64,000 nucleotides of DNA, from the NCBI GenBank assembly GCA_907163375.1, contig CAJQUW010007819.1:310001-374000 (forward strand). The letters run 5' to 3'. The position numbers and the translations under genes were made by a program. Each line of letters starts with the position of its first letter. Positions within the stretch are counted from its first letter, which is position 1. The stretch comes from Prostheceraeus crozeri (Eukaryota; Platyhelminthes; Polycladida; Euryleptidae). Of this stretch, positions 20,587 to 32,482 are shown piece after piece. The notes under the pieces are model-generated. The model was not told the origin of the DNA, did not search any database, and was given only the letters and a program-made list of their open reading frames with translations.

Positions 20587-23500
20587 CCCCCGCAGTTCCA
20601 TAAGAACTAACCATTTTCATGGATAAACCGCTTTGGTTCAACAATATTCCCTTTGCTTTTTCTTTGGTTGATCACTTCCAATCTTTGTGAGTTCACTCCG
20701 TTGTTCGTAATTGTGTCACCGTCACTATTAACGAGGCATTCACCGTCTTCTTCGTTAGCATATTCATCATCACTGTCTGAGCTGTCGGAATCATCCATAA
20801 TTTGCGATATCGAATTTTGTTCAGGAGTTCTTCGTACATGAGATACATGCCTTCTAATACCATCACAGTCAATCTCCAAAGATGTATCAGAATATATTTT
20901 TGTCACTTTATGAGGTCTACTCCATGGAACATCACAATGTGAGCTCCTTTTTAAGAAAACATTATCTCCGACTGTATATGGATTTGCCTCCATTTCTTCA
21001 TCGTTTTCATCCTGCTTTCGAATCACGACTGGATGATCAATTTCAATTCTCTTTTGTCTGATATTCGGTATACGAGACTTTGCGCTGAATAACAGCTCAT
21101 AAGGACCAGGTTTGTCACCGTAGCTCGAAACATTGTACCAATACGTTGCTTCTGCTATTGATATGTTTGATCGACACGCAATGGTTTTAGTGGTCTTATG
21201 GCAGTGTTCTATAATACCATTGCCCTGAGGCCGATACGCACAGCTGAACTGGTGACTTATTTCCCAATCAGACAACATAGTTCTCATCTGCTCACTGCGA
21301 AAACCTGGTCCATTATCTGATAATAATCTTTCTGGTGGTCCCATACTTGCAAAAACTTCACTCAGACCTTTGCAAATTTCATTCGTCGATTCATTTTGCA
21401 ACCATTTCCAAATTGTATAACGAGATGCGTTGTCGATTATTGTAAGAAAAACTTTACCTTCTTAATGAGTAACATCACTCGATAAGCATTCCCAATTATT
21501 ATTCTCGTCCAATTGACCTTTTTGGTATTTGGTCTCTTGCGCAGGGCAAATTCGTTTGCATTGCTCACAATTGTTGATTATTTTTTTGATCATTTCCTCA
21601 GAGACTTGTGACCTAAACTTTTCTTTGGCCAGCTTAAGGGTTCTTTTGACTCCAAAATGATTTCTTTCATGAATACTTTTCATGTCATTTTTCAATACGC
21701 TCTTTTCATTAGCTTCAACATTGTATGCTGCTCCACAAATTATAGTTTTAGCAACCAACCAGTCTTTTGGGACTCTAGATAGGACATCTGTTTGTTTCTT
21801 GTAGACGAAACTTTCTCAGCTTCCAATGTTAACTCTTCTTCACAAATTATTTCCTTCACAATGTTCAGCCTTCTCCGAATTAATATTTCATTGATTGCGT
21901 GAATTTTCACATTATGAGTCTTTTGAAGAATTGATTTCAACCATCCATATACTGTTGCAAAGTCGGTGAGAAGCGTGAATTTCTTAAATCCCCATCTTAG
22001 TGCAGTCCTCGAATAACTGCATCAAGTTAACTGACATTTATATGATTCGTATCACCAGAACTTTTTAGCCATGCACCATCTTCCATGATATCATTGTCCA
22101 CTTCAATTACTACTCCATAAGCAATGTTGCTGGCGTCAACCCATGCTTTAACTGAACCATTCATATTTACTGTCCACCGACCTTTTGCTGGATCGCCATT
22201 ATTTCTCAATTTATTGTCTATTTCAAACATCTTTCTCATTGTGTCATCACTAACTTTCTCGTCCCAATCAACGCCGTTATTTGCTGTACATCGTTGGATA
22301 TAGCTTGAACATGTGCGAAGCCATCCAGAAACAGGTAAATGTCCAGTCCATTTCCCCAAAACACTATTTCTCTTCTTGTCATTTTCTCATTGTTAATTTC
22401 TGACAATCGCCCATCTTTTTTCCAATTTCCTTCTTCATCAACTTTCAACCCCAAGACGCGAGCTCCTTCAGATGTACCGAAATATTCTGCCGGTTTGGAT
22501 TTTAAGTCCGAACATTTCCAGGTGACGAATAACATCTTGAGCTTTTACGCCGTCTTCGTTAATGAATATGTCATCAATGTAACTGCTAGTGTTTTTATCA
22601 ATAAGTTCATTCTGTTTCAATATCGTTTCAACGATTCCGGTCATGACTTTAGGTGCTATGCTATGACCAAAGCCTAAACGTGTCAATAAAAGAAATTTAT
22701 CTTTAAATTTCACAGCTTGATAGGTCCAAAGTTTCTCGTCAATCTTGATTTGGAGATAAGCTCGGCGTAAGTCTGCAACGGCATTATTGGGTCCCATTTT
22801 TCTCCAACATCTCAACTTTTCATGACGCAAAGGTGTAGAATCAGCCGGAAAACTTAACACTTGATCGTTTAAGACTCGAAAGTCTAAAACAGATCTAATT
22901 TGATGGGTTTCACCTTTGATTTGAGAAATACTCATCAGTGGAATTACATTTCTGATACAACCATGGGACCAAAACACCTTCATTACTCCAATCAAAAATT
23001 TCATTATCAAGAAGTTCTTGGTGCTCCGACTTTACCTTATAGTTAGGTCTGGAAGATACAAGTGTGGGAGAATCATTTTTCCATTTCCATTCAACTGACC
23101 AAATATTTCCATCAAATTTTGCAATAAAATCTTTGTCTACAATCTCAAGGTTTCGTTTTTCCAAAGTGTCAATGTCAGACGAGCCAAACTGGTTGTTTTC
23201 CATAGTCGATCCAGCTATTACAGAGATTTCGGTCAAATTACTTTTATCTATAACATGCAAACCATGTCATAAGATAACTTCATATCCAATCACAGCTTCA
23301 ATGCCATCAGGAAAATTCGTAACTACATGAAATTTCAATGGACCAATTTCGACATTATTGATTGAAACTGAGAGAACATCAACAACACCTTTTTTGTGCA
23401 CATAAGTATTGTTCAGTGTCTGCAATTTTACAACTTCATTGTCCTGTATTTTTGAGCGATCAATTTTATCTAAAATCAGGGATTTTGTGCAACCTGAGTC

Positions 23501-23740
23501 TATAAGTACATCACATTTTAGTCCATCAATTACTGCAGTATCAATTAAAACACTTTTGATTCGGCAGCCGTTGTTGGTCTGGCTCCCGCCTGCAAGTTTA
23601 AATGAACCGCAGGACACTTCATTCGTTTGTGGCCTCTTGAACCACACTCGTAACATATAATCCAACACTAAGATTTAACATGTCCAAAATCTTTTGCAAC
23701 AATCGCAGTAGGCATTTTCACGAGTATCAAAATTTGTGAA
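20587..23740 (-). pseudogene. Gypsy pol region (fossil)
   Basis: Parts recognisable along the minus strand: two CCHC zinc knuckles of the nucleocapsid (about 23620-23730, for example CYECGSRGHKRMKC); an aspartic protease with VLIDSGCTKS (about 23270-23560); a reverse transcriptase with RSVLDFRVLND, LGFGHSIAPKVM and the catalytic SYIDDIFINED (about 22470-23260); an RNase H region (about 22030-22360); an integrase with an H2C2 finger, HERNHFGVKR to CEQCK (about 21540-21700), and core with LLSDNGPGFRSE and YRPQGNGIIEH (about 20880-21400); and an acidic tail. The protease, reverse transcriptase, integrase order is that of Ty3/Gypsy. The region is broken in several places and is not functional. 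Confidence 0.85.
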
Positions 23741-23829
23741 GTTTTTCCGGAGAGAATTTTGGTTAATATCGTTCTATCTTTTTCCTACAGAATTACCCTG
23801 TGTATGCGTAGTGAACCGGTAGTTAGGAT

Positions 23830-25395
23830 CTGGTCTATGCAATGTCACGTAAGCATTTTCTGAGAGGCTGAGAGGTATTCAACGCTAGTCGCTACACAAT
23901 CCGACCACCATCCGTGACGGCAAATGATCGAATTGGGTGTTTCGCAACTTCAGTGACATTCTCACTCCTGCTGTAACATGAAGGGGTTGTGCCTTCATGC
24001 CTGACGGTAGCAAATGTCACACCTGTACCCAAGTGTAATCGACCTAATGGAGTAAATGATTATAGACCAATTTTGTTGCTTCCTATTCTTTTCTAAGGTG
24101 TTGGAGAAAATTGTTGCAGACAAGTGGCTTTATCCCATCGTCAAAGACAAAATGTCGAAGAACCAGTTCGCATACTTACCAGGATCTGGCAAAGGAATAA
24201 CAGTTGCGATGACATTATTATACGGTAAAATTCTTGAATATCTCGATTCATCTTCTGAAGCGGTGCGTGTCCTTGCCGTTGATTTATCATAGGCATTCGA
24301 CAAAATTACCAGTGAGTCTATTTTGACTGCATGTGCTCAGTTTGGAATTCCTATGCAGGCGTATCAATGGATCAACGATTATTTGAGCAATCGATTCCAG
24401 CGTGTGCGTTTATTGGAGGATTATTCACAGTGGACCAGTATTTCAAGTGGTGTGCCACAGGGGAGTATAATTGGCCCGATACTTTTTGCATGACCACCGA
24501 CGATCTGATTCCTATACATTCTAACTCTGTAATGATTAAATATGCGGATGATTTGACGCTTCTTCATTTTTTGAGACACCAGTCTGATGATAGACTTCAT
24601 CATGAGATGGAGAATATTTCTGAATTGGCCCAAAACCGACAGCTGTCAATAAATTTTGATAAAAGTTGTGTAATGAATGTTATTACTAACAAAAGTATGT
24701 CTTTTGATGACCTCCACGTAACTGACTTTTGTAGTTTACGTACTGCTACTATTGTGAAAATATAAGGTTGTATTTTCTCTGATGATATGAAATGGAATTC
24801 TTATGTCGACTTTATTGTTAGGAAAGCCAATCAAAGAATGTTTTTGATTTTGAACCTTAAGCGGGCAGATTGTAATCCACGCTTGATCTTTATGGCTTAC
24901 TGTGCTTTCATTCGTTCGCTATTGTTGCATGCATTCCCGATTTATTGTAATATCCCACAGTATTTAAAAAACAAACTGTTACGAATTGAGAAGAGAGTGT
25001 TACGAATAATCGACGATCCCATCAATTCCGATGTTTCACTGTTCGCCATGTGTGATAAAGTTTGCAACAATCTTTTCAAACAAGTTATGAGTGATACTGA
25101 ACACCCTTTAAGATGTTTTTTTCGTGAACGAAAATCTCGAAACAGAAACTCATGTCCACTTATGAAAAAAAGAATGAGAACGAAGCGTTTTTCAGAGAGC
25201 TTTGTTAAATATTGTCCTTGATTTTTCTTGACTTTTATTTGGTCCGCTTGACTTGATTTGATTTGATTGAGATGTTTTTAGTGCACATATGCTTTATCTT
25301 TTTATTTCATGCATATAATTGTGATAGTAAAGAAAATGTGATATTGCGAATGTGCTCACCGACATTGTGAGGCGAAATATAGATTATTCTGTTCT
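23830..25395 (+). mobile_element. CR1-like LINE inserted in the Gypsy gag region
   Basis: Plus-strand LINE between two gag-derived parts of the Gypsy element. Readable motifs: VTPVPKCNRPNGVNDYRPI and KVLEKIV at the start (23980-24120), FAYLPGSGKG, AVDLS-stop-AFDKI (box A, with a stop), SSGVPQGSIIGPILFA (box B, in another frame near 24440-24490), IKYADDLTLLHF (box C), then thumb sequences to the C terminus at 25221 (RMRTKRFSESF). Boundaries are approximate; the 3' end has no clear simple repeat, and no target duplication was resolved. Confidence 0.75.
24000..25221 (+). pseudogene. LINE reverse transcriptase, broken
   Basis: Reverse-transcriptase half of a CR1-like ORF2. Fragments lie in at least three frames: 24056-24292 (fingers, ending at a TAG just before AFDKI), a short stretch with GVPQGS near 24450, 24331-24765 (YADD and the following box, NRQLSINFDKSCVMN), and 24787-25221 (box E, MKWNSYVDFI, to the C terminus with LLRIEKRVLRIIDDP). 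Stops and frame changes show that it is dead. The endonuclease domain is absent, so the copy is 5'-truncated like most LINE insertions. Confidence 0.75.
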
Positions 25396-25921
25396 ATTCA
25401 CGAATACACGTATTTTTCGTCACAGCTTCAAGCCTTCTCGCACATGCAAGAACACTTCTATGATCAAAGGAATCACCCGCTTCCAGTAGAACCTTTTCTT
25501 TTATTTCTACCCTGAGAGACTCAAAAAGTAAAATTGCTGAAACCTTGTCAATCGGATCCTCCCCTTCAGTGGCAACCTCCACACACTTCCGTATTTCTTC
25601 TGCAACTTGATCAATAGTCTCTCCAGACTTTTCTACTGACCGCTTTATGCCAGGCTTCCAACCTAGAGAGACCAAATACTTGACGCAATGCCTTCTTTAT
25701 TTCATTGGCATCATTTTTGTTAGATTCTGAGAGACCTTTCCTTACATCATATGCGGGTCCACTCAGCTGTAATCCCAATAGTAATCCCGCCTGTAATCCC
25801 CTCTTTTTCACTTGACTCATCAATCTTGATGGCAAACTCAAATCGATCTAAAAATCTTTCTATATCCGTCGTTCCTTCATACAGTTCTATCCTCTTCATT
25901 GCTTTCATAGCCGTGATAGCT
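25396..25921 (-). pseudogene. Gypsy gag region (fossil)
   Basis: The first coding part after the 5' LTR on the minus strand. It reads MKRIELYEGTTDIERFLDRF near the LTR and continues with KGLSESNKNDANEIKKAL and CARRLEAVTKN, all of a helical, charged character consistent with a Ty3/Gypsy capsid region; I do not recognise a specific subfamily. A LINE interrupts it at its far side, and the zinc knuckles lie beyond that LINE near 23620-23730. Confidence 0.55.
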
Positions 25922-26105
25922 TGTAAAACCACCTTCTACCAGAGGCAAACTCCATTTATTGACAATCAGCTACATACGAAGTTTCCGCATAATGTATAGT
26001 TCAATGTTTGAATAATGCTAATGGAAACATAGCATTTCAACATGGCAGCGCAGACATTCAACTATAACATAGAATTAGGGCAGCATTCATGCGTTATACA
26101 TAACA
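25922..26105 (-). repeat. Gypsy 5' LTR
   Basis: 184 bases, TGTTATG to TTTACA on the minus strand. Flanked by CTGCA at 26106-26110. The 3' LTR is the same sequence split by a LINE, with about 12 differences (roughly 7 percent). Confidence 0.85.
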
Positions 26106-26110
26106 CTGCA

Positions 26111-26429
26111 TCCTCTCATTTCATAGACGTCTTCATTTCTAAATGCTTTTGACGCCTAATAACTTTGACATTGGCACTCATTAACATTTTCTTTATTTCT
26201 GATTACTTGCTTTGTAATTCTTTCTTGCATGGCATGATTCTTAATATTTAAATAAAACGTTTAGTTACTTACTTATCAGAAAACAAGGAATACGCGGAAA
26301 GATTTGGAGAATCCTTAACAACATTTATGAAAATACAACATCTTCAATTTAGTTAGAAACAAGACGCCCGAAATTTCCTGTCAAACGTGGTGTTTTACTG
26401 CTACTTTAGAGGGGGTTGTTAGATGCTGC
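26111..26429. other. No gene recognised
   Basis: Short stretch between the Gypsy 5' LTR and the RTE tail; AT-rich with no readable motif. Confidence 0.4.
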
Positions 26430-27190
26430 AACTTTCCAACCGAAGCATGAATTAAAGTCGACGGAGAGCGTCTTTTGAACTTACGGTTTGCAGACGATAT
26501 TGCCATCTTTGCGAATGACGCAACATCTCTCAAAAAAATTTTGAACGAGTTCAACGAACAAGGAAGAAAAGTTGGATTGAACATAAATATCGACAAAACC
26601 AAAATTCTAACCAATAAGATCGAATATGTCGAAGACTTCGCTTACTAGGTCAACTGATCTCCTTCCAATCCCGCCGAGATCAAGAAATTTCAAGAAGAAT
26701 ACAAAATGCGTGAAAGTCCTTTTGGAACTTGAAACCCTATCTACCATCAAGAAGCATAAAGAGGAAAAATAAGAAAAGATAATTCGAGGTGTGCATTCTT
26801 CCTGCATTGACATACGAGTCAACAACTAGATTACAAGATCAAAAACTTAGAACAGCACAACGACCGATAGAAAGAGGAATGATCGGTATTGCAATGAGAG
26901 ACAGAGCTAGAAATGCAGAGTTAAGGAAAAGAGCCAAACTGAAGAAAGTAGTAGCCGAAGCGAAACATCTCGAATAGAAATGGGCTCGTCATAGAAAGGC
27001 GAACAAAGTAAGCGATGGAGAGAAGAACTTCCAAAGTACTGGAAAAGTATGGCTATGGATCGTGTAGGTTGGATTCCCACCACAAGGGAGACCATTTCCC
27101 GCAAGGATGACAAAGGCTAGCGTAATTACGCAAAAAAAGGAGGACATGCATACTTATGATATCGAATTATAACAAAAATGCCGCAATAAT
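26430..27190 (+). mobile_element. RTE-type LINE, 3' fragment
   Basis: The frame at about 26475-26640 reads LRFADDIAIFANDATSLKKI and GLNINIDKTKILTN, the FADD catalytic box and the following box of RTE-clade reverse transcriptases. After a frame change come LPALTYESTTRLQDQKLRTA, QRPIERGMIGIAMRDRARN and ELRKRAKLKKVV (26800-26975), then WARHRKA and GRPFPAR (26980-27110). These match the conserved RTE thumb and tail: LP-x-LTYGSE-x-W, QRA-x-ER-x-MLGI-x-x-x-DR, and W-x-W-A-G-H. Upstream domains are missing. Several stops and frame changes show it is dead. It is a different LINE clade from the CR1-like copies elsewhere in the window. Confidence 0.75.
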
Positions 27191-28915
27191 GACTCGTATA
27201 TGGGATGGAAAACCCATGGAATCTCAGCATTTTTTAAGAATGAGATGAAAAATTCTTTTTGTTACATAGGCGATCCTGACTTCTCACTTACATACATGTG
27301 TCACTACTTTGTCGTCATTATGGTGACTTTTTGCCTCCCTCCACCTCAAACAGGCTTCGGTTTAACCTGCTCAGATGTCTGTGGTGTCCCGTCTATGTCG
27401 CAATTCATCGATTCATGCTTAAATGGCGAGAAATCCTCCCGGACAGCTTGTGTTAATGAGTATTGCGTGGAAAGCACTTCTTGCGACATGGAGGTGAAGT
27501 TTTTATCAACGCCATTAATCCACAACAATTATGTTCGGCTCTGACCTCCTCTCTGATGCAATTGCATTGGAACATTTTTATTATAGCAATTTTAGCTCGC
27601 GAAACATTACGAATGCAAATTAGGTGTCGTCTCACTTTTCTTGCGGTACTTTCGACCCAGCCATATTCCCGGGAACTGATGCTGCTTGATATCAATTCAA
27701 GCGAATGACGTGGGATGAAGTTTCCAATTTTTTGTGAGGTATTAAGTCATCCCATTCCTGATACACAGAAATTGATCGATTCATTTTCGGATAAAATGTC
27801 AATTCTGATTTTCAAGTCTCTCACAGAATTTCGTCTGAGATAGATAGAATGATCACAAGCAACTCAGGCGCTATGATGGAAATAAAGCCCTCCAATCACC
27901 GGAGTTACAGAGAGATGAAACATGACGAAAATTGTGAGAAAATGTGTGTAACATCTACTGCTGCACTGTAAATCATGAAGTTTTATTGAAGTTCCAATCT
28001 GACTACTAAATGTGAGAAGAGTGCTAAAATTGCCGAACTTGAATTTGCAGAAGTGCCAAAATGCTAATTAAGTTCTAATTGAGTACTAATATGATGACAG
28101 AAAAAGAGAAGGACAAACATGCGTGAAATTCTGACTCAGCTACAGGGAGGACAATGGCGATGCATCGAGATACATCACTGCATTGCCGTAACATCACTTC
28201 ACACTTAAATTCACAGCGCTTTCTCCATTGTATCACTCACTGATGTGCTAGCCTGCTCGGTCTAAGACATAATTCTCTCCGACCGTTCTTTGAGTCTGTC
28301 AACGTTTGCTATCCTCCCCGAATGAGCTTTGAGTCTTGTACATGTATTTGTGATTAATGGCCACAACAATTTGAATTGATTAAGATACTCAATTTTGCAG
28401 GACATTGACAAATTTCCCGATTTTCAAAAAGTACAATTTTCAAGGGTTCAAAATTAATAGCAATGATTAGACAAAAGTAATGGTCAAATTGTAGATGCTG
28501 CCATGGGAAAAATGTAAAATGATTATCAGAAATGCAGGAGCCCTAGTTACTTTGGTTTTGAAGCAACATTATAAAACGCATAAGGAGCTCCACGAACTTA
28601 CCCTCCCCTTTACAAAACACTAAACACAGAATGTATTAGAATTGAGCATCCTAACTATTGAATAAGTGCAAGTATTTTCTTGCAATAATTTTATACAAAT
28701 CTTGTTTGCACTGTCGCACTCTATCTTTTTGAAATTCTATCAATATTGCCGACAACAAATAATGCAAAAACTGACTGCAGAATACAATCAGTCAAAGTTC
28801 ATCAAATAGTTGAGTCATCTTCATGCTGTGAACGTTTAATCCTTTTGTGAGGACAAGTGACTCCAACTGACCATTTAGAATGTGAAGGATAGACTTATAA
28901 TACAAATCTGTGGCA
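27191..28915. other. No confident gene; one possible cysteine-rich exon
   Basis: Mostly unassigned. The only notable item is a possible plus-strand exon at 27354-27493, preceded by TTTTTGCCTCCCTCCACCTCAAACAG and followed by GTGAAG. It would encode CSDVCGVPSMSQFIDSCLNG and further cysteines (CVNEYC). It could be a secreted-domain exon or chance. Nothing was recognised at 27700-28915. Confidence 0.35.
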
Positions 28916-29189
28916 TACCCGAGTAAAATTACCGTTGTCAGTTTAACAAATACTTACCAAGTACTTGGCATTAAAGTCCTAAACATTTAAGAAATATTTA
29001 AGAAATATTTATCAAACCTAGTACATTTCCTAAACTTTTACTAAATATTTAGCAAACTTTCCAAACTTCCACGAAATATTTGGCAAATTGTCTGAATTTT
29101 TACAAAATGTTTAGTAAATATTTTGTAGATTTTCCAAACTTCTACAAAACATTTAGCAAATTATTTCTAGCTTTTATAATATGTTTAGT

Positions 29190-32100
29190 AAATAATAAGC
29201 AAATTTTATCCTACTTCATAGGCGATTACGAAACATTTGCAAATTTGAATTCATGAAAAATATCTTCTTGTATGAAATGTTTTATGTTTATCAAATAGAA
29301 AACCAAAACAATCATAATTCGGCAAAAAGATAGCTAGTAAAACGCTCTGCTCGAATTATTCATGCTCAAAGTCGTTCAAAATCCGTACGGCATATAAAAC
29401 TGCATGACTAGAATAAAATGACTGATCTTGCTAAAATTATGCTTTGTACGATAAGATTCATAGAGATTACAAAAACTGAGCCCTGCTCCCCAAAGTAAAC
29501 AGCAGAAGGAATGGATATCCTTGAAAAATACAATTTTTCATACGTATTTGGAAAATGAACAGAGTTTTATATAGTAGCACACATCGAACGATCCGATACA
29601 AATAATTTTTATGAATATCACTTTTATTAACATAAAGGAAATTTCTCTATCCGGATTTGATCATTCTTCATTTGAAAATCCTTCCAACCAGAAAGCATGC
29701 CCACAGCCCGAATACGCATTTCACTTTATCTGAAACACTGTCATTTCGAGTCAAACACCGTCGCGCCGTTATCAGTTACATTTTTAAGAATACATAGGTG
29801 ATATCACGAAAAATTTACAGTTCAACGGAGAAACAGTCACTACCAAATGAAGTTTGAAGCGATGATACGAGGTCACTGAAAAAAACATCTTCGCGGTTGG
29901 ACCACAACACGGTTGTCCAAATCTGACGATCGCTGGGACGTTGCGAGTATGAGAGATTTATGGATAAAGAATAATTCCAGTAGTTTTCGGAGTTAATTAG
30001 CTCACAAGACAAGACGGAAAAGCAGCCGAATGTAGGTCAGGTATTGAGTCATCGATGGACAGATACACAGCCTCAGCAATCAACACCTGTAAAAAAGAAG
30101 ACAAATCTTGTGCTGATGTGCAGAGCAGAATTATCAAACTTAACGGATCTTAATTAACATTCTATGGGTAGGCCTACTCAAAGTTCAGAAGATAAATCAT
30201 TTATAGTAATTTTAGGTGTTACAGTAAAGACTATTAAGAAAACGGCTTTTGGATTATTTCATCTCTGACAATGTGGGAAGCGATATTCTTAGGAATTTTG
30301 ATAGCAAATGAAGATATTCAAGAGTGGTTGAATTGTGATCATTAACAATTTATCAATTATTTTTTTAATCAATACTCTTAGTATTTATCAATAATTTTAT
30401 TTTGATATTCAAGTACCGGTAACTGTTTTTACAAAAAATGCAATCTGCAAATTAGAACAGAGCCTTACCGAGATGTAGCCTATTACCGACTGCTTGTAAA
30501 CCGTTCATGCGATGAAGATATTCAGGAATGCTTGAATTTTTATTATAGTATTTAACACCGCACATGTAATTATATTTTGATATTTTAGTTTATTTTAAAC
30601 AATTTGTTTAAAATCACAGTCTGCAAACACGTCATCTTGTCTACCGCTTATATGACAGCATCTCTACAGGTAATTCATGGTGGGCCTACAACATGTGACC
30701 ATAATAGCTAGGCCTACGATGATATTGAAAAGTGCGAAGCATAATTTGTAATAAGTAAACACAAATTGAATAAAAGAGTAGCAATGAGTTTGTACTTTGA
30801 TTGTTTTATATTTATCGTAAAGCATGAAAAATTATTGATTTTGCAAAACTAAACCTATTGTTGGACTGCAACGCATGACTGATCTTTATTAGTGTGCATG
30901 TAGCCAACAACGTGCAGTCCGTCTTGTAGCATCTATGCCTTTTGTGTGCTTGATCATTTTTCTTAAACTACTCGAAATGTCAAATTGATAATTTAATAAT
31001 CATTTTCTAAAATGTGGCAATTCTGAAAAAATTAATTGAATATCATAGGCGGTAGCTACAGGTTTTCAATTCAACATATATAAAATGGAAATAGTGACCT
31101 ATTTAAACAAGCTTCCTTGTTGGATCCATCTTTCAGAAAATAGATTAAATTGCATAACTTAAGCAGATATCGAATAGCTCAATAGTTTGTCCGCATTGAT
31201 AAAAACATTCTCCATCTAAAATTTTTGCAGTCCTGAAATAGAACTTCATGACTTATAGCATGTTTGACTGTTTGAAAAATTTTTTCAATTATTTGTCATC
31301 CAAATATTGATACTATTGCACAAGTATACTACATATCTAAATATTGAAGTGCTAAATTAAACATGGTTTTAATGCGCTAATTAAGTTCTTTCGTGCTCAT
31401 AGTTTCTAAGGTTTTTAGCATGCAACTATTTTGTCTCAACATAACCAGATGTTTGTGCTATTTTCAATGTAAGCAATCAGAAATTACGAATTTGAAAACA
31501 ATATATTACCATTTCAACATATTCCAATTTGAATATGATTCTTTTGACGACACAATCAACTTTTGATCGATTTTTCAACGAGAAACGTCGTCGTGAAAAC
31601 TGATAACATGCACATTCTCATATTAAATTCAAAGTGAATAAGCCTTGGGCATGTGACATCATTTGTGTGATGGAAAACCCAAGTAAAACGATGTGTTTCT
31701 TGATAGCTATAATATTTATATATAAATAAATATTATAGCTATCAAGAAACACATCGCTTTACTTGGGTTTTCGATTACACAAATGAATTCAAAGTATTGG
31801 TAGGACTCCTAAAATGTGATATGTCTGCTATGAGGAACTAAGAGGAATTGAGATATTTTGTTATCAGTAAATTAAGTATGACGCTAGTAGCTCTTTAGTA
31901 TTTGTAAAATTAAGAGCAGATATAGCAGTAGTCAATAATAGAAATTTCTCAACGTGTTCATGGTCAATAAACCCAAATCTATGACCAAATCTCTCCTTTG
32001 ATTTTGTTTTCGGGATTTCCAAATACATGTACCTAGACTTGCAGTTAAATGCTGAAACTAAGTTGACAAAATAAATTCAGAAACATTTAGAAGCTTACCA

Positions 32101-32482
32101 TTTTTCTGTAGTTTGATCCAAGAGGTGCATTTTTAATTCTGATGCAAAAATCAAAGGAACTTGATGGCTTCATTGACTGGAAGAACTCACTGACTACATG
32201 CGAGTGTTCATTTTCGAGTCGTGCTCCATTTTGTGCATGATAGCTAAGCAAGATGATGAAAAAACGTAGGCGATCACAAACCGACGATGAATAAATAAAG
32301 GTGTGTAAGTAGAAATATCCTGTTGATGCGCTGACTTTTGTAATATTAAGCAGTTAACGTAAACACGCGTTCGACACGAGAGCGAAGAGTGCACAAGCTA
32401 CTGTGCCTTGCGCAGCTCTCTGTTCCACGTGAGGGGAGGATAATAATTATTAAGCAGGGACGCTGAGTCACAGCGCAGCTAG
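29190..32482. repeat. Tandem duplication, copy 1 (3,293 bases)
   Basis: Copy 1 of a direct tandem repeat. Everything from 29190 to 32482 recurs 3,293 bases further on; by eye I found no difference, and the two minus-strand frames at 29815-30012 and 32194-32394 are identical in both copies. The junction shares only a single A. No known protein was recognised. A possible minus-strand exon lies at 30006-30086 (acceptor TTCTTTTTTACAG, donor GTGAGC, 27 open codons). Confidence 0.9.
31660..31785. repeat. 126-base palindrome, copy 1
   Basis: Two arms of about 59 bases, mirror images with about four mismatches, around a short ATATAA centre. Arms include CCCAAGTAAAACGATGTGTT and its complement. The palindrome recurs in the second duplicate at 34953-35078. 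Confidence 0.9.

Larger units (their letters stand above)
19378..26105 (-). mobile_element. Ty3/Gypsy LTR retrotransposon, broken fossil
   Basis: Minus-strand element bounded by short LTRs of about 184 bases: the 5' LTR at 25922-26105 and the 3' LTR in two parts (20470-20586 and 19378-19450). The LTR runs TGTTATG to TTTACA. A 5-base duplication CTGCA flanks it at 19373-19377 and 26106-26110. Order along the minus strand: gag, zinc knuckles, protease, reverse transcriptase, RNase H, integrase, purine-rich tract (about 20587-20600), 3' LTR. Two LINEs have inserted, one in gag and one in the 3' LTR. The LTRs differ at about a dozen positions, suggesting moderate age. The coding part is broken in several places. 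Confidence 0.85.

Noticed and set aside
22339-22677. Plus-strand open frame over the Gypsy reverse transcriptase
   Set aside because: Antisense shadow of the retroelement.
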